Positions 1-5,993 are shown, counted from the stretch's first letter. The stretch is DNA of 6,230 bases from Lachnospiraceae bacterium (GCA_024691045.1 JAILOC010000030.1:1-6230); one strand, 5' to 3'. Notes: generated from the letters alone by a model not told the origin. Translations and numbers: made by a program.

Positions 1-486
1 AAGAAAGTAAGTGAATACGGCACCCAGCTTCGTGAGAAGCAGAAGGCTAAGTTCATCTACGGCGTTCTCGAGAAGCCTTTCCGTAACTATTATGAGAAGG
101 CTGACCGCATGAAGGGAATGACCGGTGAGAACCTCATGACCATGCTTGAGAGCCGTCTTGACAATGTTGTTTTCCGTCTCGGACTTGCAAGAACCCGTCG
201 TGAGGCAAGACAGGTTGTAGGCCATAAGCATGTTATGGTCAACGGCAAGAAGATCAACATTCCTTCATACCTTGTAAAGGCAGGAGATGTTATCGAACTT
301 ACCGAGAAGGCTAAGTCACTTAACAGATACAAGGAGATCGCTGAAGTTACCGGCGGAAGACTTGTTCCCGAGTGGCTTGACGGAGATCTTGAGAACTTCA
401 AGGGAACCGTAAAGAATCTTCCTACCAGAGAGATGATCGATGTTCCCGTAGACGAGATGCTTATCGTCGAGCTTTATTCCAAGTAA
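1..486 (+). CDS. rpsD: 30S ribosomal protein S4, 5'-truncated by window edge
   Basis: Small-subunit primary assembly protein that binds 16S rRNA early and forms part of the mRNA entry region. The reading frame is open from base 1, so the true start lies upstream; 161 residues are visible, and with S4 normally near 200 residues roughly 35-40 N-terminal residues are missing. An ATG at 109 is internal, because the upstream codons read [20 protein letters not shown], a typical S4 stretch. The S4 RNA-binding domain spans about visible residues 51-100 ([11 protein letters not shown], then ARTRREARQ, then [13 protein letters not shown]). The C-terminus ([20 protein letters not shown]) is the expected S4 ending. 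The stop is TAA, followed by a second in-frame TAA. rpoA starts 55 bases later, the usual rpsD-rpoA order in Firmicutes. In many bacteria S4 also represses its own operon; nothing in the visible part tests this. Confidence 0.97.
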   Translation, partial: KKVSEYGTQLREKQKAKFIYGVLEKPFRNYYEKADRMKGMTGENLMTMLESRLDNVVFRLGLARTRREARQVVGHKHVMVNGKKINIPSYLVKAGDVIELTEKAKSLNRYKEIAEVTGGRLVPEWLDGDLENFKGTVKNLPTREMIDVPVDEMLIVELYSK

Positions 487-511
487 TAAAAACGGACAGT
501 AACCGATAAAA

Positions 512-533
512 TGTATTTGGAAAATACAGGAGG
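512..533 (+). promoter_or_regulatory. rpoA ribosome binding site with abutting hairpin
   Basis: A full AGGAGG Shine-Dalgarno sequence lies at 528-533, 8 bases before a GTG start, and this decides the rpoA start. Directly 5' is a perfect 7-bp inverted repeat, TGTATTT (512-518) and AAATACA (522-528), with a 3-nt loop; its last base is the first A of the Shine-Dalgarno sequence. The stem is A/T-rich and therefore weak. A role in translation or mRNA processing is inference. Confidence 0.6.
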
Positions 534-541
534 GTATATTA

Positions 542-1498
542 GTGACAGATTTCGAAAGACCTTCAATCAAGATTGAAAAGTCCGATGATAAAAGATATGG
601 CCGCTTTGTTATCATGCCCCTTGAGAGAGGATATGGTATCACACTCGGCAATTCACTCCGCAGGATCATGCTCTCATCACTTCCCGGATTTGCGGTAAGT
701 GAGGTCAAAGTTGACGGAGTACAGCACGAACTCAGCACGATCCCCGGTGTCAAGGAGGATATGACTGAGATCATCCTTAATATCAAGAGCCTTGCCATCA
801 GCAATTCAGATGAGAGCGGCGAGCCCAAGACCATGTACATCGAGGCAGAGGGCGAAGGCGTTGTAAAGGCTTCTGATATTCACCACGATCCCGACATTGA
901 GATTGCAAATCCTGACCAGGTAATTGCAACTCTTTGCGGCAAGAATGCAAAGCTCTATATGGAGCTTGTTGTAACTGAAGGAAGAGGATATGTAGGAGCA
1001 GACAGACTCCGTCCCGGAGATCACAGCATCGGAACCATCGCTGTTGATGCTATCTACACTCCCATTGAGAGAGTAAACGCTACCGTTGAGGACACCCGTG
1101 TAGGACAGAGCACCGATTACGATAAGCTTACCCTTGATGTCTACACCAACGGAACCATGACTCCCGAAGAGGCAGTAAGCCTTTCCGCTAAGGTTCTTTC
1201 CGATCACCTCGGACTCTTTATCAATCTTTCCGAAAAGGGACAGAGGATCGAGTTCATCGGAGGACCCAGAGAAGAGAATTCAAGCAAGACCGTTGACGGA
1301 ATGAGCATCGAAGATCTCGAACTCTCCGTAAGAAGCTTCAACTGTCTCAAGCGTGCCGGAATCAATACCGTTGCAGAACTTTGCGAGAAGACTGCAGAGG
1401 ATATGATGAAGGTAAGAAACCTTGGAAAGAAATCTCTTGATGAGGTCCAGCTCAAGCTTGAAGAGCTCGGCTACGGCTTCAAGGCTTCAGATAACTAA
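542..1498 (+). CDS. rpoA: DNA-directed RNA polymerase subunit alpha
   Basis: Alpha subunit of RNA polymerase: its N-terminal domain dimerises and seeds beta/beta' assembly, and its C-terminal domain contacts UP elements and activators. The protein has 318 residues, normal for Firmicutes. The start is GTG at 542, supported by the strong AGGAGG at 528-533 and by the family-like N-terminus (RPSIKIEKSDDKRYGRFVIMPLERGYG). The N-terminal domain spans about residues 1-230, with the GITLGNSLRRIMLSSLPG dimerisation motif near residues 32-49. A flexible linker near 240-253 (GGPREENSSKTVDG) leads to the C-terminal domain (254-318). This domain keeps R264, N267 and C268 (VRSFNCLKRAGI) and GKKS at 295-298, matching E. 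coli R265, N268, C269 and the G296-S299 loop used for DNA contact. It lies between rpsD and rplQ, as expected, with no terminator in between. Confidence 0.99.
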   Translation: MTDFERPSIKIEKSDDKRYGRFVIMPLERGYGITLGNSLRRIMLSSLPGFAVSEVKVDGVQHELSTIPGVKEDMTEIILNIKSLAISNSDESGEPKTMYIEAEGEGVVKASDIHHDPDIEIANPDQVIATLCGKNAKLYMELVVTEGRGYVGADRLRPGDHSIGTIAVDAIYTPIERVNATVEDTRVGQSTDYDKLTLDVYTNGTMTPEEAVSLSAKVLSDHLGLFINLSEKGQRIEFIGGPREENSSKTVDGMSIEDLELSVRSFNCLKRAGINTVAELCEKTAEDMMKVRNLGKKSLDEVQLKLEELGYGFKASDN

Positions 1499-1625
1499 CA
1501 GGTAAGCGCGTGGGCGGTAAAACCGATGAGTTCGCCCGAAGCGTTGTAGAACGGATCAATGCATGGGAATGGTAAGACCACAGGGCACGTTCCTGATGTA
1601 CCGTATCACAGAAAGGAATAATAAA
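1499..1625 (+). other. rpoA-rplQ intergenic region, possibly structured
   Basis: A 127-base gap, rather long for two normally co-transcribed genes. GGGCG (1512-1516) can pair with CGCCC (1533-1537), flanked by an outer CGC (1507-1509) / GCG (1541-1543) pairing; CGGT (1515-1518) could instead pair with ACCG (1522-1525). A second candidate stem joins GGTA (1571-1574) with TACC (1599-1602) around CAGG (1581-1584) / CCTG (1592-1595). No T-run follows either, so neither is a terminator. GAAAGGA at 1611-1617 is the rplQ Shine-Dalgarno sequence, 8 bases before ATG 1626. Any regulatory role is unproven. Confidence 0.4.
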
Positions 1626-2234
1626 ATGGCAGTACATTACAGAAAACTCGGAAGAACTTCTTCCCAGAGAAAAGCCCTTTTAAGAAATCAGGTTACCGCT
1701 CTTATCGAGAACGGCCGTATTACCACCACCGAAGCTAAGGCTGAGGAGATCCAGAGAATTGCAGAGAGACTTATCGCTCTTGCAGTTAAGGAGAAGGATA
1801 ATTTCGAGACCGTTAAGGTTACCGCTAAGGTTGCCCGCAAGGACAAGGACGGTAAGAGAGTAAAGCAGATCGTCGACAAGGAGACCGGAAAGGTTCTTTC
1901 CGAGAGCACCAGAGACAAGGACGGCAAGCTCGTCAAGATGGAGAACGGTGTAACCGTTACCGTTTATGATGAGGTGGAAAAGGAGATCAAGAAGGATAAG
2001 CCTTCAAGACTTCATGCAAGACGCCAGATGCTCAAGGTTCTCTATCCCGTTACCGAAGTATCTGCTGAGAATAAGGGCAGAAAGAAGTCTGTTAAGGAAG
2101 TTGATCTTGCCAACAAGCTCTTCGATGAGATCGCTCCCAAGTATGCTAACAGAAACGGCGGATATACCCGTATCGTAAAGCTCGGCCAGAGAAAGGGCGA
2201 TGCTGCAATGCAGGTTATCATCGAGCTCGTATAA
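1626..2234 (+). CDS. rplQ: 50S ribosomal protein L17, with long internal insertion
   Basis: Large-subunit protein positioned near the polypeptide exit tunnel. The start is ATG 1626, not the in-frame ATG 1563: the Shine-Dalgarno sequence GAAAGGA lies 8 bases upstream of 1626, and the family N-terminus begins at [21 protein letters not shown]17 hallmarks are present in order: N-terminal [28 protein letters not shown] (about 32-43), [11 protein letters not shown] (129-139), [20 protein letters not shown] (about 164-183) and [12 protein letters not shown] (191-202). The protein has 202 residues, whereas L17 is usually about 115-130. The excess is mainly one charged, lysine-rich insertion (about residues 55-127) ahead of LHARR, plus a smaller one (about 141-160). 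Both stay in frame between intact conserved blocks, so this is a real lineage-specific extension and not an error. Last gene of its operon, followed by the 2246-2277 terminator. Confidence 0.97.
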   Translation: MAVHYRKLGRTSSQRKALLRNQVTALIENGRITTTEAKAEEIQRIAERLIALAVKEKDNFETVKVTAKVARKDKDGKRVKQIVDKETGKVLSESTRDKDGKLVKMENGVTVTVYDEVEKEIKKDKPSRLHARRQMLKVLYPVTEVSAENKGRKKSVKEVDLANKLFDEIAPKYANRNGGYTRIVKLGQRKGDAAMQVIIELV

Positions 2235-2245
2235 TTCTTAAGATT

Positions 2246-2277
2246 AAAAAGTCCGGTGCTAATGCACCGGACTTTTT
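2246..2277. terminator. Bidirectional intrinsic terminator between rplQ and the convergent small gene
   Basis: Perfect inverted repeat with A5-GTCCGGTGC (2246-2259) and GCACCGGAC-T5 (2264-2277) around a TAAT loop (2260-2263). The 9-bp G/C-rich core is flanked by A5 on one side and T5 on the other, so both strands show a stem followed by a U-run. It lies 11 bases after the rplQ stop and 42 bases beyond the stop of the - strand gene, and can serve both. Confidence 0.93.
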
Positions 2278-2319
2278 GTATGCCATTATCTGCAAGGTCA
2301 AAGTGGTCTCGCCGACCGT

Positions 2320-2532
2320 TTATTGACCGTCACCACTCACATCGGTGGTGTACGCATCCTTCCAGCTGCTGCCGGTTTCGGCGTAGGCGATATCGGGATT
2401 CTTCTCGGCATAATCGGTAAGGGTCTCGCTGTTGGACTTGGATATGGCCGTGATGAGCCCTATGAGGAGTATGCCCACCATAATAAAGAATACCATACGT
2501 CTGAATTTTTCATTTCCGAATAATTCTTTCAT
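2320..2532 (-). CDS. Small single-pass membrane protein, function unknown
   Basis: I do not recognise this 70-residue protein. It has a short, basic cytoplasmic N-terminus (MKELFGNEKFRR), one hydrophobic helix at about residues 13-30 (MVFFIMVGILLIGLITAI), and a hydrophilic tail of about 40 residues that is rich in Ser, Thr, Asp and Tyr and ends in VSGDGQ. By the positive-inside rule the tail should face outside, making this a type II-like anchor or an uncleaved signal; no lipobox cysteine is present. The ATG at 2530-2532 is the only good start, because an in-frame stop (2554-2556) lies eight codons upstream. The best Shine-Dalgarno candidate, AAAGGGTGG just beyond 2546, is unusually far from the start. 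The gene runs against its neighbours, converges on rplQ and shares its terminator. The codon pattern and topology favour this strand over the overlapping + strand frame (2323-2523), but expression is not proven. Confidence 0.6.
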   Translation of the reverse strand: MKELFGNEKFRRMVFFIMVGILLIGLITAISKSNSETLTDYAEKNPDIAYAETGSSWKDAYTTDVSGDGQ

Positions 2533-2574
2533 CCGTAAAAGAATACCACCCTTTCAGACTTTTGAAAAGCGGAG

Positions 2575-2632
2575 TGAAACAGAGTAAGCCGTCCCTTTGT
2601 TTCAACGCACCCCTCATCCATCCCCTTGTTTC
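2575..2632. repeat. REP-like repeat pair in the divergent intergenic region
   Basis: TGAAACA (2575-2581) and TGTTTCA (2598-2604) form a 7-bp inverted repeat around a 16-base core containing CCGTCCC. Part of this unit recurs 29 bases downstream: CCGTCCCTTTGTTTC (2589-2603) and CCATCCCCTTGTTTC (2618-2632) match at 13 of 15 positions. Read on the - strand the units are GAAACAAAGGGACGG and GAAACAAGGGGATGG. From memory this resembles a family of GGGACGG/GTTTCA repetitive extragenic palindromes scattered in Clostridia genomes and linked to IS200-like REP-associated (RAYT) transposases. No transposase gene is in the window. Confidence 0.55.
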
Positions 2633-2654
2633 TTTATTCCTATTAGGGTAAAAT
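2626..2654 (+). promoter_or_regulatory. Sigma-A-type promoter for the ecfA1-ecfA2-ecfT-truA operon
   Basis: TTGTTT (2626-2631) and TAAAAT (2649-2654) are separated by exactly 17 bases, close to the TTGACA/TATAAT consensus. The start codon ATG 2663 lies 9 bases after the -10 box, so initiation about 7 bases downstream would leave a 5' UTR of only a few bases. The -35 box lies inside the repeat copy at 2618-2632. This is the first promoter after the rplQ terminator and the only good one I see before ecfA1. Confidence 0.65.
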
Positions 2655-2662
2655 AATTTTCT

Positions 2663-3514
2663 ATGGATATTGTTAAGGCAGAAAATCTGGTATTTGAATA
2701 TATCAGGCGTGACGAGGAAGGAAATCCCACCGATGTCACGACTGCTCTCGATCATGTCAACATTGATGTGAAGCAGGGAGAGTTTATAGGCATACTCGGA
2801 CACAACGGTTCGGGCAAGTCTACTTTTGCCAAGCATCTCAATGCCATTCTTTATCCTTCGGAGGGAACCGTATGGGTCGGTGGTATGAATACCAGGGATG
2901 ATGACAAACTTTGGGATGTGAGAAGCTGTGCCGGAATGGTATTCCAGAATCCCGATAACCAGATCATCGGACAGGTTGTCGAGGAGGATGTCGGATTCGG
3001 CCCGGAGAATCTCGGTGTTCCAACCAAGGAGATATGGGAAAGGGTTGAAGAAAGCCTCAGGGCTGTCGGAATGCTGGAGTACAGAAAGAAATCTCCAAAT
3101 AAGCTTTCCGGAGGACAAAAGCAGAGAGTTTCCATCGCAGGCGTTCTGGCAATGCATCCGAAGTGCATAGTGCTTGACGAGCCTACCGCAATGCTCGATC
3201 CTTCGGGAAGAAAAGAAGTCATCAGAGCGATCAGGGGTCTTAACGATGTCGAGAAGATGACGGTCATCCTCATCACCCATTATATGGATGAGGTTGTTCA
3301 TGCGGACCGCGTATTTGTGATGGATAAGGGTAAGGTCGTAATGCAGGGAACACCCAAAGAGGTATTTTCCGATGTGCCCGCACTTGAGAAGCTCAGACTT
3401 GATGTTCCCGGCCCCACTCGTATAGCCTGGGAACTGAAGAAGAAAGGCCTGCCTCTTCCAAACGGAATACTTACCGCGGAAGAACTTGTAAAAGAAATAG
3501 AAAAATGCCGCTGA
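2663..3514 (+). CDS. ecfA1: Energy-coupling factor transporter ATPase EcfA1
   Basis: ATP-binding subunit of a group II ECF transporter. It pairs with EcfA2 and drives uptake of vitamins or metal ions through EcfT and interchangeable S components at the cytoplasmic membrane. The protein has 283 residues, normal for the family. It carries Walker A GHNGSGKST (46-54), a Q-loop at Q95 in VFQNPDNQ, signature LSGGQKQR (148-155), Walker B CIVLDEP (168-174) with catalytic E173, D-loop MLDP (177-180) and switch H206 (ITHYMDE). A C-terminal ECF-ATPase extension follows from about residue 227 (VMQGTPKEVFSD). The FQNPDNQ motif is typical of the EcfA1/CbiO family. The start at ATG 2663 gives the expected N-terminus (MDIVKAENLVFEY), but no proper Shine-Dalgarno sequence precedes it; the nearest purine run, AGGG at 2645-2648, is 14 bases away. 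It overlaps ecfA2 by 10 bases. Confidence 0.96.
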   Translation: MDIVKAENLVFEYIRRDEEGNPTDVTTALDHVNIDVKQGEFIGILGHNGSGKSTFAKHLNAILYPSEGTVWVGGMNTRDDDKLWDVRSCAGMVFQNPDNQIIGQVVEEDVGFGPENLGVPTKEIWERVEESLRAVGMLEYRKKSPNKLSGGQKQRVSIAGVLAMHPKCIVLDEPTAMLDPSGRKEVIRAIRGLNDVEKMTVILITHYMDEVVHADRVFVMDKGKVVMQGTPKEVFSDVPALEKLRLDVPGPTRIAWELKKKGLPLPNGILTAEELVKEIEKCR

Positions 3515-4362
3515 TACTCGATCATGTAAGTCAAATATATAATGCCGATACGGAAACACCGGTCAGAGCTCTGGACGATGTTTCTCTTGTGCTGCCCGAA
3601 GGACAGTTCATCGGAATTATAGGACATACCGGTTCGGGCAAGTCCACTCTCGTTCAGCACCTGAACGGACTGATGATGCCTACATCCGGAAATGTATATT
3701 ATAACGGCAGGGATATATCCGATAAGGATTTCAATAAAAAGGAACTCAGGAAGCATGTGGGACTGGTCTTCCAGTATCCGGAGCATCAGCTGTTCGAGAC
3801 CGATGTGTTTGCTGATGTATGCTTCGGCCCCAAGAATATGGGCCTGTCCAAAAAAGAAGCCGAACTTGCGACATTTGATGCACTCAGGAAGGTTGATTTC
3901 CCCACGGAGCTTTACTATGCTTCCGTTTTCGAACTTTCGGGAGGTCAGAAAAGAAGGGCTGCCATTGCCGGAGTGCTTGCGATGAAGCCGGATTTCCTTG
4001 TGCTTGACGAGCCCACCGCGGGACTCGATCCCGTCGGAAGATATGAAATACTCGATATGGTTTCCGCACTTCACAAGGAGAGCGGAATGACGATCATCCT
4101 AGTATCGCATTCGATGGAGGATGTTGCCAGATATGTGGAAAGAGTCATCGTTATGGACGGTGGCAAAGTTGCATATGATGACACGCCCAGGGAAGTCTTT
4201 TCACATGAAAAGGAACTGGAAGATATGGGACTCGGCATCCCTGAATCCGCACGTATAACCCGTATGCTGAAAAGCAGGGGATTGGATGCAGATCCTGATG
4301 TGCTCACGGTCAGTGAGGCAGCTGATTCGATCTATGCCGCCGTAACGGGAAGAAATAAATGA
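3505..4362 (+). CDS. ecfA2: Energy-coupling factor transporter ATPase EcfA2
   Basis: Second ATPase of the ECF module, expected to form the EcfA1-EcfA2 heterodimer. The protein has 285 residues and starts with MPLILDHVSQIYNADTETPV, the typical EcfA2 opening before the ALDDVSL strand. Motifs are Walker A GHTGSGKST (40-48), Q90 in VFQYPEHQLF, signature LSGGQKRR (144-151), Walker B FLVLDEP (164-170) with E169, D-loop GLDP (173-176) and H202 (VSHSMED). FQYPEHQLFE is the usual EcfA2 Q-loop, in contrast to FQNPDNQ in EcfA1, which supports the A1/A2 assignment. The start codon lies inside the end of ecfA1 (10-base overlap) with only an A-rich stretch upstream, so translation probably depends on coupling to ecfA1. 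The stop overlaps the ecfT start as ATGA. Confidence 0.96.
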   Translation: MPLILDHVSQIYNADTETPVRALDDVSLVLPEGQFIGIIGHTGSGKSTLVQHLNGLMMPTSGNVYYNGRDISDKDFNKKELRKHVGLVFQYPEHQLFETDVFADVCFGPKNMGLSKKEAELATFDALRKVDFPTELYYASVFELSGGQKRRAAIAGVLAMKPDFLVLDEPTAGLDPVGRYEILDMVSALHKESGMTIILVSHSMEDVARYVERVIVMDGGKVAYDDTPREVFSHEKELEDMGLGIPESARITRMLKSRGLDADPDVLTVSEAADSIYAAVTGRNK

Positions 4363-5207
4363 TCCGCGATATCACGATAGGACAATATTATCAGACGGAC
4401 AGTCCGGTCCACAGACTTGACCCCAGGGTCAAGCTTTTGGGGACCCTTCTTTTCATAATCACGCTGTTTCTGTATAAGAATCCTGCGGGATATGTGCTGG
4501 GCGCATGTTTTCTTCTGGCGGTCATAAAGATGTCCCGTGTTCCGGTCAAGTTCATAACCAAGGGACTTAAGGGGATAATGATCGTGCTTCTCCTTACCGT
4601 TATAATCAACCTGTTCCTTACACCCGGAACCGCTTTGGTCAGCTTCTGGAAGTTCACCATCACCTATGAGGGAGTCGGCGTTGCACTGACCATGCTCTTC
4701 AGGCTTACCATGCTCATCATGGGCTCCGGTATAGTCACACTTACCACAACACCAAATAACCTTACCGACGGCCTTGAGAAGGGACTCGGATTCCTTAAGC
4801 TTTTCCGTGTTCCAGTCGGGGACGTCGCAATGATGATGTCCATAGCGCTCAGGTTCATCCCCATCCTGATGGAGGAGACTGACAGGATCATGAAGGCACA
4901 GCTTGCAAGAGGAGCCGATTTTGAGAGCGGCAATATAGTAAAGAAAGCCAAAGCACTTGTTCCTGTGCTCGTTCCTCTTTTTGTTTCCGCGTTCAGAAGG
5001 GCCGGAGACCTTGCGATGGCGATGGAAGCCAGATGCTATCGCGGAGGTGACGGCAGGACCAAGATGAAGCCGCTTATCTATAAAAAGAGAGATGCCGTGG
5101 CATATATCATATTGTTTTCTTTTGTGATAATCAGCGTATGGGTCGGCAGATGGCAGGCCATTACCGATATCTTCAATTCACTCTATATCCGTTTCATCCT
5201 TAAGTGA
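4359..5207 (+). CDS. ecfT: Energy-coupling factor transporter transmembrane protein EcfT
   Basis: Membrane scaffold that links the EcfA1/EcfA2 ATPases to S components and converts ATP-driven movement into substrate release. It has 282 residues, slightly above the common 260-270. After the N-terminal QYYQTDSPVHRLDPRVKL motif come hydrophobic segments at about 27-57 (probably two helices), 70-88, 105-128 and 247-262, with the cytoplasmic coupling helices between about 130 and 230. The two coupling motifs are A183-R184-G185 (QLARGAD) and A224-R225-C226 (MEARCYRGG); the second has Cys in place of the third-position Gly, a change that leaves the critical Arg intact. It overlaps ecfA2 by 4 bases (ATGA) and ends 6 bases before truA. 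No S component is encoded beside it, so this is probably a shared group II module that works with S proteins encoded elsewhere. Confidence 0.96.
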   Translation: MIRDITIGQYYQTDSPVHRLDPRVKLLGTLLFIITLFLYKNPAGYVLGACFLLAVIKMSRVPVKFITKGLKGIMIVLLLTVIINLFLTPGTALVSFWKFTITYEGVGVALTMLFRLTMLIMGSGIVTLTTTPNNLTDGLEKGLGFLKLFRVPVGDVAMMMSIALRFIPILMEETDRIMKAQLARGADFESGNIVKKAKALVPVLVPLFVSAFRRAGDLAMAMEARCYRGGDGRTKMKPLIYKKRDAVAYIILFSFVIISVWVGRWQAITDIFNSLYIRFILK

Positions 5208-5213
5208 CGTTCC

Positions 5214-5966
5214 ATGGAAAAAAGGATCAGGCTGAAAATCTCATACGACGGAACGGCGTATCACGGCTGGCAGATCCAGGACGGAATGGTCACAGTTGAG
5301 GGAGTGCTCACTGAAGCCGTAAGTGAGGCTGTGGGTAGCACGGTCGAAGTGATCGGGGCAAGCCGGACCGATGCGGGGGTTCATGCCCTCGGAAATGTAG
5401 CGGTTTTTGATGCCGATACACCGATACCCGCAGATAAGATGTCAATGGTGCTCAATAAGCTCCTGCCGGATGACATAAGTGTGGTCCGTTCCGATGAGGT
5501 ATCACCGGATTGGCACCCCAGGAAACAGGATTGCCGCAAGACCTATGAGTACCGTATATATACCTCGCCGGTACGTATGCCCTTAAAACGCCTGTATGCC
5601 CATTATACGTACAGCGAACTCGATATAGGGGAAATGGACAGGGCAGCCGCGTATTTCACCGGAGAACATGATTTTACGGCCTTCTGTGCCGCAGGAAGCC
5701 AGGCAACAACCTTTACAAGGACGATTTATGCCTGCAGCGTAAAAAAGGACGGAAATGAGGCTGTTATAAGCGTTACGGGCAGCGGATTCCTCTATAATAT
5801 GGTCCGGATAATAGCCGGAACCCTCTATGAAGTGGGGCTGGGCAGGAAAAAAGCGGACGATATTCCCGAAATAATAGGCTCCTTAGACCGCAGAAAAGCG
5901 GGTCCCACGCTCCCTGCGTGCGGCCTGACCCTTATAGGGTATGAATATGAGGACGGACCCTTTTAA
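5214..5966 (+). CDS. truA: tRNA pseudouridine(38-40) synthase TruA
   Basis: Isomerises uridine to pseudouridine at positions 38-40 of the tRNA anticodon arm, in the cytoplasm, without cofactor. The protein has 250 residues, normal for TruA. Key features are the opening ISYDGTAYHGWQ (9-20), the active-site motif GASRTDAGVHALG (48-60) with catalytic D53, Y111 in CRKTYEYRIY (the conserved active-site tyrosine), the ECF-like FTGEHDFTAFCAAGS segment (148-162), and GFLYNMVRIIAGTL (191-204) with conserved R198. The start is ATG 5214, 6 bases after the ecfT stop; the only Shine-Dalgarno-like purines (AAGTGA, 5202-5207) overlap the ecfT stop codon, which suggests coupled translation. The ecfA1-ecfA2-ecfT-truA order, followed by rplM, is common in Firmicutes and reflects co-expression, not a shared pathway. 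Confidence 0.98.
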   Translation: MEKRIRLKISYDGTAYHGWQIQDGMVTVEGVLTEAVSEAVGSTVEVIGASRTDAGVHALGNVAVFDADTPIPADKMSMVLNKLLPDDISVVRSDEVSPDWHPRKQDCRKTYEYRIYTSPVRMPLKRLYAHYTYSELDIGEMDRAAAYFTGEHDFTAFCAAGSQATTFTRTIYACSVKKDGNEAVISVTGSGFLYNMVRIIAGTLYEVGLGRKKADDIPEIIGSLDRRKAGPTLPACGLTLIGYEYEDGPF

Positions 5967-5975
5967 AAAGTCCCA

Positions 5976-5991
5976 AAAAATCGCGATTTTT
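5976..5991. repeat. Perfect 16-bp A/T palindrome between truA and the rplM promoter
   Basis: AAAAATCGCGATTTTT is a perfect palindrome that begins 10 bases after the truA stop and ends 2 bases before the -35 box of the rplM promoter. As RNA it could form a 6-bp A/U stem with a CGCG loop and a terminal U-run, a weak terminator at best. It could equally be a two-fold symmetric protein-binding site. I cannot choose between these from sequence. Confidence 0.5.
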
Positions 5992-5993
5992 CG

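Noticed and set aside
109..111. ATG 109 as the start of rpsD
   Set aside because: The frame is open upstream and encodes typical S4 sequence from base 1; the gene is simply cut by the window.
501..512. TAAAAT at 507-512 as a -10 box for an rpoA promoter
   Set aside because: No acceptable -35 hexamer at 16-18 bases upstream; rpoA is more simply read through from the upstream operon.
1563..1625. Upstream in-frame ATG as the rplQ start (21 extra residues)
   Set aside because: No Shine-Dalgarno sequence before it, the extra residues do not fit the L17 N-terminus, and ATG 1626 has both a good site and the family start.
2323..2523. + strand frame of 66 codons overlapping the small - strand gene
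   Set aside because: Glycine-rich translation with no coherent topology or Shine-Dalgarno sequence; the - strand frame gives a sensible membrane protein and converges on a shared terminator.
2533..2662. Promoter for the small - strand gene
   Set aside because: TTGAAA (complement of 2600-2605) could be a -35 box, but no -10-like hexamer lies at a suitable distance, so I do not call it.
2510..3559. Long - strand open frame (349 codons) antisense to ecfA1
   Set aside because: It lies opposite a gene with every ABC ATPase motif intact, and its translation shows no recognisable domain; it is a by-product of the codon bias on the + strand.
3298..4074. Long - strand open frame (258 codons) antisense to ecfA1/ecfA2
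   Set aside because: Same reason: it mirrors well-conserved + strand ATPase sequence and lacks a ribosome binding site or a protein-like composition.
5955..5974. GGAC/GTCC pairing at the end of truA as an intrinsic terminator
   Set aside because: The stem is imperfect with a nearly absent loop and is followed by an A-run, not a T-run, on the + strand.
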